A stretch of DNA of 5,237 nucleotides from Clostridia bacterium. GTDB lineage: Bacteria > Bacillota > Clostridia > Christensenellales > Aristaeellaceae. The notes under the pieces are model-generated. The model worked only from the letters and a program-made list of their open reading frames with translations, had not been told where the DNA came from and did not search any database. How positions within the stretch are numbered: the first letter of the stretch is position 1; each line of letters starts with the position of its first letter. Both the position numbers and the translations under genes were made by a program. This document shows, piece after piece, positions 1 through 4,515 of the stretch. The stretch lies in contig JAUNBY010000118.1 in NCBI GenBank assembly GCA_030526935.1, forward strand, positions 3,297 through 8,533, in the 5' to 3' direction.

Positions 1-1548
1 AATAGGGCCATATATAAGCGATCATACAGCCACGATATAGGAGCTTATCGTTTTCCAAAGACGTTGTATTGTCCCGTGTGTACATACCTTTGCTTTGAAG
101 GCCAATTGGCAGGCTTTCAAAAAGGAGAATTGCGTTGCCCAAGATGTGGTAAACGCTTAGTGCCATCTCGCTTTGTTGTCGCCTGCAAACATGGACATCT
201 GGACGATTTTCCGTACTCTGCCTGGGTGCACCATGGTAAAAAGTGCATCAGGCAGGGAAATGGGCAGCCGTCCAATTTGAAATTATTCAATATCAATGGG
301 AGAACGAACCTTGGTAGTTTGATGGTTTCATGCGAGGACTGTGGTCAGATTAGAACTATGCAGGAAGCTTTTGTTCCTGAAGCATTTTCATCAGTATACC
401 ATTGTGCCGGTCGTCAGCCTTGGCTTGAACATGATGATTCCTCTGCCTGCAATGAACGCGCAGTGGTTAGAATGCGTGCATCAACGGGTATATACATGTC
501 AGTAAACATCAGCGCTTTGAACATACCCCCATGGAGTACAAATGTAAGTAAGATCCTGCTAAATCATATGGATGCCATGGAAGGAAAAAACGATGAAGCG
601 CTTCTATCGTATATTCAAAAGAAGATAAGTCCGTATTTTCCGAGAGTTTCTATTTCTCAGATTTTGGGATCATATAAAGCGTTAGCGACAGAACAACGCA
701 TGGAACATCCCTCGTCTACAAAAGAGCTGTATGAGGAAGAGTATAGAGCGCTATGTGAAGAGACAGAGGATGACGCTGTTGATTTCAGTTCAAGGAGACT
801 AAGTATTCCCCGAAAATATACTGAATACATCGATGGCGTAACTGCCGTTGATCGTCTAACTGAAATTGTAGCCATGGTAGGCTTCACCCGTTTACAGGGG
901 TGGGATGGCGATATCAATAGTCCTTGTTTGGCGCCGATCTTTTCTCGAGATCAAAAACAATGGCTACCCGCAATCGACATGCATGGTGAAGGTATTTTTA
1001 TCCGGCTTAATGAGGCAAGGGTAGTTGCCTGGGAAGTGAGCAACGAAAGAATCTATAGGTCAATGCTCGATAGAGTACAGGCGAATCATGTTTATTGTGA
1101 GAATGCTTCAGCCCGGTATGTATTGCTTCATACGCTGTCTCATTTGCTTATTCGGGCTTTGGCAAAGCTGTGCGGATATCAATCTTCTTCGCTAAAAGAG
1201 CGCATTTACTCAACATATCCAGGCGGACAACCGATGTCAGGCATATTGATATATACTGCTTCTTCCGATTCTGATGGCAGCCTTGGTGGTTTGGTTGCTC
1301 AGGCCGACTCGGAACATATGACAGAAATTATCGACAGTCTGCTGGCAGATGCGCAATGGTGTTCCGGCGATCCGTTGTGTATGACATCTACTGGTATTAA
1401 TGCTCAGGGGTTATTTGGCTTGAACTATGCGGCATGTCACCAATGTACACTCCTGCCAGAAACATCATGTGTCATGCGAAACTTGCTTTTAGACCGGGCT
1501 GCGCTTATTGGCAGAACTGATGACGGTACTATCGGATTCTTTATGTAA
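1..1548 (+). CDS. drmB: DISARM-type DrmB (DUF1998 family), 5' end missing
   Basis: The frame is open from base 1 to TAA at 1546-1548, giving 515 residues with no start in view. A TTG at 64 sits inside the conserved cysteine region, so the true start lies left of the window. DrmB is a core component of DISARM, a defence system that restricts phage DNA together with the helicase DrmA and a methyltransferase; its own biochemical role is poorly defined. Visible residues show CPVC (24-27) and CPRC (46-49), a likely zinc site, then the RFVVACKHGHLDDFPYSAWVH block (57-77), a CEDC pair, CAGRQPWL, and SALNIPPWS. Further on are GFTRLQGWD, WLPAIDMHGEGIF, HTLSHLLIRAL (377-387), GILIYTASSDSDGSLGGLV (414-432), WCSGDPLC, and a C-terminal C-x2-C-x7-C cluster (479-490). 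The C-terminal GFF ending looks complete. No drmC-like gene follows. Composition is more AT-rich than the downstream genes. Family assignment is by recognised motifs, not by a search. A DUF1998 protein of a related, non-DISARM defence locus is the alternative. Confidence 0.88.
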   Translation, partial: NRAIYKRSYSHDIGAYRFPKTLYCPVCTYLCFEGQLAGFQKGELRCPRCGKRLVPSRFVVACKHGHLDDFPYSAWVHHGKKCIRQGNGQPSNLKLFNINGRTNLGSLMVSCEDCGQIRTMQEAFVPEAFSSVYHCAGRQPWLEHDDSSACNERAVVRMRASTGIYMSVNISALNIPPWSTNVSKILLNHMDAMEGKNDEALLSYIQKKISPYFPRVSISQILGSYKALATEQRMEHPSSTKELYEEEYRALCEETEDDAVDFSSRRLSIPRKYTEYIDGVTAVDRLTEIVAMVGFTRLQGWDGDINSPCLAPIFSRDQKQWLPAIDMHGEGIFIRLNEARVVAWEVSNERIYRSMLDRVQANHVYCENASARYVLLHTLSHLLIRALAKLCGYQSSSLKERIYSTYPGGQPMSGILIYTASSDSDGSLGGLVAQADSEHMTEIIDSLLADAQWCSGDPLCMTSTGINAQGLFGLNYAACHQCTLLPETSCVMRNLLLDRAALIGRTDDGTIGFFM

Positions 1549-1594
1549 AATGGATAACCGGCGTTGGTGCAGTGTAAGCTCTCATTCAAATAAC

Positions 1595-1660
1595 TTAGAC
1601 GGCGCGCTGGCAAACTTGCCTTCCCCTATGGGGAAGGTGGCGCCCGCAGGCGTCGGATGA
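1595..1660. repeat. palindromic short interspersed element, copy 1
   Basis: The core is a perfect 8-bp hairpin, CCTTCCCC (1619-1626) and GGGGAAGG (1630-1637) around a 3-base loop. A smaller CGCC/GGCG hairpin follows (1641-1652), then GTCGGATGAGG. I recall hairpin-plus-CGGATGAGG units of this kind recurring between genes in gut clostridial genomes, but that is memory and not a search. The left part (1595-1617) reappears, inverted and diverged, at 2057-2079. The true element limits are unknown. It could also act as a weak transcript end for drmB, although no T tract follows. Confidence 0.6.
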
Positions 1661-1668
1661 GGTCTAGT

Positions 1669-1741
1669 TTGTCGGGCACAAAGCCACAATAGAAAGCGTG
1701 ATATGCGAGTTGCGGTTTCTATGAAGCCCACTACCCGACAA
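1669..1741. repeat. nested stem-loop unit
   Basis: The 73-bp unit is bounded by a perfect 8-bp inverted repeat, TTGTCGGG (1669-1676) and CCCGACAA (1734-1741). A second perfect 7-bp inverted repeat, ATAGAAA (1689-1695) and TTTCTAT (1716-1722), is nested inside in the correct order, so the whole unit could fold as one long hairpin. It lies between two copies of the CCTTCCCC hairpin element. It resembles a structured mobile repeat more than a gene. No function is visible. Confidence 0.5.
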
Positions 1742-1757
1742 TCAGAACCTCCCCCAC

Positions 1758-1810
1758 CCAAAGCCTTCCCCTCTGGGGGCTGCAAGCCGCGCAAAGCGCC
1801 AGGTGGCGCG
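1758..1810. repeat. palindromic short interspersed element, diverged copy 2
   Basis: CCTTCCCC (1764-1771), TCT, then GGGG (1775-1778) repeats the left arm and loop of the hairpin at 1619-1637 with one loop change (TAT to TCT). The shared AGGTGGCGC that directly follows the first hairpin (1635-1643) appears here only at 1801-1809. About 22 extra bases, containing GCGC-AAA-GCGC (1789-1799), lie between. The copy therefore looks interrupted by a small GC-rich insertion, which removes part of the right arm. Confidence 0.45.
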
Positions 1811-1910
1811 CCCGGACTCACCGCGCGGCGTGGTTTATAAAACGGGCTTCTTCGTTGCGCTGTATACGCAATCCGCTGTCGGCCTCAAACCGCGCTGATG
1901 GCATACGGAC

Positions 1911-1929
1911 GGGCGCACAATGCGCGCCC
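1911..1929. repeat. GC-rich palindrome inside the MITE-like block
   Basis: GGGCGC (1911-1916) pairs with GCGCCC (1924-1929) around a 7-base centre that can add two more pairs after one mismatch. It is followed by CTACG. GGGCG...CGCCCCTAC palindromes are, from memory, common in intergenic DNA of many bacteria. No T tract follows, so it is not a terminator candidate. Confidence 0.45.
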
Positions 1930-1950
1930 CTACGCAAGCCATGCAGATAG

Positions 1951-2023
1951 ATCCGGATTTGCTTTCGCGCGGACGGATAGCCTTTCCCCGCTCAACGAAC
2001 AACCTTACGCGATGACGAATCCG
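1951..2023. repeat. direct repeat, copy A
   Basis: The copy begins ATCCGGATTTGCTTT and ends GACGAATCCG. It aligns with 2082-2153 over its whole length with a single one-base gap and roughly 80 percent identity by eye. The first 15 bases are identical and GGACGGATA is kept. The start-to-start offset is 131 bases, not a multiple of three, and there is an internal indel, so the similarity is at DNA level and not protein level. Confidence 0.7.
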
Positions 2024-2041
2024 CAGGGGCGTCTGCCCTCT

Positions 2042-2079
2042 CCTCTGAAGAGGGTAAAGTTTGTCAGCGCACTGTCTAT
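2042..2079 (-). repeat. diverged inverted copy of the 1595 hairpin element
   Basis: Bases 2057-2079 match the reverse complement of 1595-1617 at 19 of 23 positions, sharing AAGTTTG, CAGCGC and GTCTA. In both places a small hairpin sits on the same side of this segment: CCTC-TGAA-GAGG at 2042-2053 here, and CCTTCCCC/GGGGAAGG there. The hairpin bases differ but the position is kept. This looks like one repeat family in two orientations. Confidence 0.5.
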
Positions 2080-2081
2080 AA

Positions 2082-2153
2082 ATCCGGATTTGCTTTTGCG
2101 GGGACGGATAACATTGCCCGCTAAACGATCAAACTTACACAACAACGAATCCG
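2082..2153. repeat. direct repeat, copy B
   Basis: This is the second copy of the unit at 1951-2023, starting with the same 15 bases and ending CGAATCCG. Its last bases run into the right terminal inverted repeat of the MITE-like block. It is more AT-rich than copy A, with several changes between C or G and A or T. Confidence 0.7.
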
Positions 2154-2207
2154 TATGCCATCAACCATCCGTTAACGTAAATTATTCAGTCCTTACAAAA
2201 AATGTGG

Positions 2208-2236
2208 TTGTATTCGATTGCGCAATGTGCTATAAT
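2208..2236 (+). promoter_or_regulatory. promoter of the rimP-nusA-infB operon
   Basis: TTGTAT at 2208-2213 serves as -35, followed by a 17-base spacer and a perfect TATAAT at 2231-2236. A TG one base upstream of the -10 (2228-2229) makes it an extended -10 promoter. Transcription would start near 2243. This is the best housekeeping-sigma promoter in the gap, and it points at rimP. It lies 45 bp beyond the right end of the MITE-like block. Confidence 0.85.
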
Positions 2237-2257
2237 AGCCAGTGTATGGCTTGGGAT

Positions 2258-2290
2258 TATGCGTAGGCGGCGTCGCCGCCCGGCAGCATA
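2258..2290 (+). promoter_or_regulatory. GC-rich leader stem-loop upstream of rimP
   Basis: GGCGGC (2266-2271) and GCCGCC (2275-2280) form a perfect 6-bp stem on a 3-base loop. A lower stem TATGC (2258-2262) and GCATA (2286-2290) encloses it across an asymmetric internal loop. The structure begins about 15 nt into the predicted transcript and ends just before the terminator-like hairpin. It may influence folding of that hairpin, because GCAT at 2286-2289 could also pair with ATGC at 2302-2305. Any regulatory role is inferred. Confidence 0.5.
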
Positions 2291-2291
2291 C

Positions 2292-2321
2292 GGGAGTGGG
2301 AATGCTCACTCTTTGCTTTTG
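2292..2321 (+). terminator. weak terminator-like hairpin (possible attenuator) in the rimP leader
   Basis: GAGTGGG (2294-2300) pairs with CTCACTC (2305-2311) around AATG, giving 7 pairs including one G-U. It is followed by TTTGCTTTTG, an interrupted T tract. It lies inside the leader, about 50 nt after the predicted transcription start and 32 nt before the rimP start. That position suggests conditional termination of the operon, not the end of an upstream transcript. A weak stem and broken T tract is the type that NusA helps to terminate. Confidence 0.55.
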
Positions 2322-2340
2322 TATGGTTCTCAGGCGGATT

Positions 2341-2347
2341 GAAGGTG
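2341..2347 (+). promoter_or_regulatory. ribosome binding site that sets the rimP start
   Basis: GAAGGTG lies 5 bases before TTG at 2353. It is a modest match to AAGGAGG but well spaced. The in-frame GTG at 2242 falls at or before the predicted transcription start and cannot be used, so this site supports the TTG start. Confidence 0.6.
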
Positions 2348-2352
2348 TTGGA

Positions 2353-2853
2353 TTGCCAAAAAAGCCTAATGGAGTGGTTGTGGCCGAAAAGCGCGCTCTT
2401 GAACTGGCCGACGCGATGAACGTGGAACTCATAGACGTCGAGCTTTCAAAGGAGAGCGCCGGTCGTTTTTTGCGTTTTTTTATCGATAAACCCGGCGGAA
2501 TCGATATAGACTGCTGCGAGGCGTTTCATCGCGCGATGCTCAAATACGTCGAGGATATAGATTACGACTATATGGAGGTGTCCTCCCCCGGCGTAGACAG
2601 GCCGCTCAAAAAGCCGCGCGACTTCGAGCGCGCCATGGGCGACGTGGTCGAGGTCAGGCTTTATAAGCCGCGCGACGGACTGAAGGTCTATTCCGGCCGC
2701 CTTACGGGTTTTATGGACGATAATATCGCCATAGACACGGGATTTGGCGAAATGCTGTTCGAGCGCAAAAGCGTGGCGCTCGTCAAAAAAGTATTTGATT
2801 TCGATGAAAGCCTGCTGCAAGGCGAGGAGGATGAAAATGAGCCAGACGATTGA
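2353..2853 (+). CDS. rimP: ribosome maturation factor RimP
   Basis: RimP binds the 30S subunit in the cytoplasm and helps late maturation of the small ribosomal subunit. From TTG at 2353 the product has 166 residues, close to the family norm. Diagnostic blocks are ELIDVEL (25-31), FIDKPGGIDIDCCE (43-56), YMEVSSPGVDRPLKKPRDFERAMG (73-96) and the C-terminal SH3-like part with YSGRLTGFMDDNIAID (113-128). The tail is acidic (GEEDENEPDD). An in-frame GTG at 2242 would add 37 residues that are hydrophobic and Cys-rich, unlike RimP, and it is not transcribed if the promoter call is right. A GTG at 2377 is a less likely later start. The gene is first in the operon and its last 17 bases overlap the start of nusA. 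Confidence 0.93.
   Translation: MPKKPNGVVVAEKRALELADAMNVELIDVELSKESAGRFLRFFIDKPGGIDIDCCEAFHRAMLKYVEDIDYDYMEVSSPGVDRPLKKPRDFERAMGDVVEVRLYKPRDGLKVYSGRLTGFMDDNIAIDTGFGEMLFERKSVALVKKVFDFDESLLQGEEDENEPDD
2824..2830 (+). promoter_or_regulatory. ribosome binding site that sets the nusA start
   Basis: GAGGAGG, a near-perfect Shine-Dalgarno site, lies inside the 3' end of rimP. Two in-frame ATG codons follow: the one at 2831 touches the site and the one at 2837 is 6 bases away. The spacing favours 2837. Confidence 0.75.
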
Positions 2854-3913
2854 TTCGGGCGAGTTTATCACGGCGCTCGACGCGCTCGCGAAAGAAAAGC
2901 GCATAAATAAAGAGATTTTGTTCGGCGCGATCGAATCGGCGCTCATTTCCGCCTACAAAAAAAACTTCGGCAAAAACGCCAACGTTCGCGCCACCATCGA
3001 CCGCGTCACGGGTTCGGTCGAAGTGCTGGCGAGAAAAACCGTGGTTGACGAGGTGGTCGATCCTCAGAGCGAAATAAGCCTCGAGGAGGCCAGGAGCATT
3101 CATCCGCGCTTCGAGGTCGGGGATCTGGCGGAAATACGCGCCACCCCCCGCGACTTCGGCCGCATAGCCGCGCAGACCGCCAAGCAGGTCGTCGTTCAGC
3201 ATATACGCGAGGCCGAGCGCGGCGTCATATACGAGGAGTATATAGAAAAGGAAAACGAGATACTCACCGCCATCGTCCAGCGCGTGGACGGCAAACAGGT
3301 CTATGTGGAACTCGGACGCACAGAGGGACTATTGGAGCCTAATCAGCAGATACCCGGCGAGGAATATCGCCCCGGCGACCGCATAAAGGTATATGTGCTG
3401 GAAGTGTCGAGGATACCCAGAGGGCCGCAGGTGCTCGTCTCACGCTCCCATCCCGGGCTTGTCAAGCGGCTTTTCGAGATAGAGTCGCCCGAGATAAAGT
3501 CGGGACTGGTTCAAATTCGCTCCATCGCCCGCGAGGCGGGATACAGAACCAAAATGGCCGTCTTCTCGACCGATCCTTCCATAGATCCCGTCGGCTCCTG
3601 CGTGGGGCCTCGCGGAATGCGCGTCGAAAACGTCGTCGCGGAATTAAAAACCGAAAAGATCGACATCATAAAGTGGTCGAGCGACCCCAGCGAGTATATC
3701 TCAAACGCGCTGAATCCCGCCAGGGTCATGAGCGTGTTCGTCTCCGAAAAGGACAAGGCGACCCGCGTGATAGTGCCCGACAACCAGCTGTCGCTCGCCA
3801 TAGGCAAGGAGGGTCAGAACGCCCGCCTCGCCGCGAAACTCACCGGCTGGAGGATAGACATAAAAAGTCAGAGCCAGATGGAAAGAAGTATTCTCGGGGA
3901 GGATGATGGCTGA
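2837..3913 (+). CDS. nusA: transcription termination/antitermination factor NusA
   Basis: NusA binds RNA polymerase and nascent RNA, promoting pausing, hairpin-dependent termination and transcription-translation coupling. The product has 358 residues. The N-terminal polymerase-binding domain covers about 1-125 (ALDALAKEKRINKE early on). An S1 domain covers about 135-200, with VYVELGRTEGLLEPNQQIPGE. KH1 (about 205-280) carries RSHPGLVKRLFEIESPEI and the GPRG loop at 257-260. KH2 (about 285-345) carries the GKEG loop at 323-326 in LSLAIGKEGQNARLAAKLTGWRIDI. There is no extra C-terminal acidic repeat region, as is usual in Bacillota. An ATG at 2831 is in frame but too close to the GAGGAGG site; an ATG further upstream at 2744 lies deep in rimP and is rejected. 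Ile is coded by ATA in 19 of 33 cases despite the GC-rich sequence. Confidence 0.96.
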   Translation: MSQTIDSGEFITALDALAKEKRINKEILFGAIESALISAYKKNFGKNANVRATIDRVTGSVEVLARKTVVDEVVDPQSEISLEEARSIHPRFEVGDLAEIRATPRDFGRIAAQTAKQVVVQHIREAERGVIYEEYIEKENEILTAIVQRVDGKQVYVELGRTEGLLEPNQQIPGEEYRPGDRIKVYVLEVSRIPRGPQVLVSRSHPGLVKRLFEIESPEIKSGLVQIRSIAREAGYRTKMAVFSTDPSIDPVGSCVGPRGMRVENVVAELKTEKIDIIKWSSDPSEYISNALNPARVMSVFVSEKDKATRVIVPDNQLSLAIGKEGQNARLAAKLTGWRIDIKSQSQMERSILGEDDG

Positions 3914-4189
3914 TTGCCCAAGGTTCGAAGAATTCCCCTGCGCATGTGCGTCGGATGCCGCGAAATGAAGCCCAAAGCGGAGTTGATAAGGGTTGTCAAA
4001 CCTCCCGAAGGGGAGGCGTTTCTCGATCCCACCGGTAAAAAGCCCGGTCGCGGCGCGTATATCTGCCGCGACGTGGAATGCCTGAAAAAAGCAAAGAAGC
4101 AGAAATCGCTTTCCAGGGCGCTCGACGCGGCGATGTCGGAGGAAATATACGCCCAGCTCGAAAGACGTTTGGAGGAGTTAAAATGCTGA
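3914..4189 (+). CDS. rnpM: YlxR family RNA-binding protein (RnpM, RNase P modulator)
   Basis: This 91-residue protein belongs to the YlxR/DUF448 family. The B. subtilis member has been reported to bind the RNase P RNA and modulate its activity. Conserved features are the N-terminal RMCVGCREMKPKAELIRVV with C12 and C15, and GRGAYICRDVECLKKAKKQKSLSRAL with two more cysteines. Four cysteines are spaced as in other members. The TTG start follows the nusA TGA with no gap and in the same frame, and GGGGAGG at 3896-3902 lies 11 bases upstream. No ATG or GTG in this frame lies near enough to be a better start, since the family's CVGC motif begins only 12 residues in. The last 7 bases overlap ylxQ. 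Confidence 0.9.
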   Translation: MPKVRRIPLRMCVGCREMKPKAELIRVVKPPEGEAFLDPTGKKPGRGAYICRDVECLKKAKKQKSLSRALDAAMSEEIYAQLERRLEELKC

Positions 4190-4515
4190 TTCGTGACAAG
4201 GTCATGGGAATGGTGGGACTTTGCGCCAAGGCCGGACGTCTGCAATCGGGCTACGACGCGTGCATGAACGCCCTTAAAAGGGGCAAGGCGCAGCTGATTC
4301 TCGTAGACAGCGGGGCGTCGGACAATACAAGAAAGGCCATGAACGACGCCTGCCTGTTCAGGAAAGTTCAAATCAGAGAATTGCCCGAAAGGGCGCTCGG
4401 AACGACAATCGGTAAACCCGGCCGCATGACGGCGGTCGTCATCGACGAGAAATTCGCGTCGAATATAATCGAATTGGTGGATCAACAGAGGGATTGCGGG
4501 GGTGCATACAGGTAA
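4183..4515 (+). CDS. ylxQ: L7Ae/L30e-like ribosomal protein family, YlxQ
   Basis: This 110-residue protein of the L7Ae/L30e/S12e/Gadd45 fold is expected to bind kink-turn RNA. The Bacillota YlxQ group is ribosome-associated or RNA-binding with an unclear exact role. Family blocks seen are MGMVGLCAKAGRLQSGYDACMNALKRG (8-34), AQLILVDSGASDNTRKAM (36-53) and LGTTIGKPGRMTAVVIDEKFASNI (72-95). ATG at 4183 has GGAGGAG at 4171-4177, spaced 5 bases, inside the end of ylxR. The ATGCTGA overlap with ylxR implies translational coupling. The stop TAA shares its last A with the ATG of infB. Confidence 0.9.
   Translation: MLIRDKVMGMVGLCAKAGRLQSGYDACMNALKRGKAQLILVDSGASDNTRKAMNDACLFRKVQIRELPERALGTTIGKPGRMTAVVIDEKFASNIIELVDQQRDCGGAYR

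Larger units (their letters stand above)
1896..2163. mobile_element. MITE-like block with 14-bp terminal inverted repeats
   Basis: TGATGGCATACGGA at 1896-1909 and its exact reverse complement TCCGTATGCCATCA at 2150-2163 bound 268 bp. The interior holds a GGGCGC/GCGCCC palindrome (1911-1929), two diverged direct repeats (1951-2023 and 2082-2153), and a segment related by inversion to the hairpin element at 1595. There is no transposase, and I see no clean target-site duplication next to the ends. The size, perfect terminal repeats and non-coding content fit a non-autonomous miniature element. A composite of several dispersed repeats whose ends happen to match is the alternative. Confidence 0.45.
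1549..2207. other. gene-free, repeat-rich junction region
   Basis: About 660 bases separate the defence gene from the rimP promoter. No frame here has family-like content, a good ribosome binding site or a consistent codon pattern. The stretch is instead made of palindromic and dispersed-repeat-like sequence: elements at 1595-1660, 1669-1741, 1758-1810 and 1896-2163, listed separately. A few weak inverted repeats fill the gaps, for example TTGCG/CGCAA at 1855-1871 and GGTTT/AAACC at 1832-1891. No convincing T-tailed terminator follows drmB; the nearest strong hairpin is the one at 1619-1637, which lacks a T run. The segments 1549-1594 and 2164-2207 show nothing I can name. Confidence 0.7.

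Noticed and set aside
64..66. TTG at 64 as the drmB start
   Set aside because: The frame is open to base 1 and the codon sits between RFPKT and the first zinc-type cysteine pair, so the gene begins outside the window.
1582..1821. 79-codon open frame on the - strand
   Set aside because: It is made entirely of the palindromic elements and has no plausible start signal or family match.
1549..2207. CRISPR array, tRNA or attachment site in the repeat-rich gap
   Set aside because: Repeats are too few, too diverged and irregularly spaced for CRISPR. No tRNA cloverleaf and no integrase or tRNA-end duplication is visible.
1898..2266. 122-codon open frame on the + strand in the gap
   Set aside because: It covers the two direct repeats in different frames, includes the promoter -10 and has no recognisable family content. 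The reading frame is a by-product of repeat DNA.
2242..2352. GTG at 2242 as the rimP start
   Set aside because: It coincides with the predicted transcription start, lacks a ribosome binding site and adds residues unlike RimP.
2744..2836. ATG at 2744 as the nusA start
   Set aside because: It lies 110 bases inside rimP and adds a non-homologous stretch. GAGGAGG at 2824-2830 points to 2837.
2851..3913. UGA recoding, considered because of the in-frame nusA-ylxR junction
   Set aside because: TGA ends rimP, nusA and ylxR at the expected protein ends, and tryptophan is written TGG, so the standard code applies.
3868..4485. 205-codon open frame on the - strand opposite ylxR and ylxQ
   Set aside because: Both sense genes have clear family motifs and good ribosome binding sites, and the antisense product has none.
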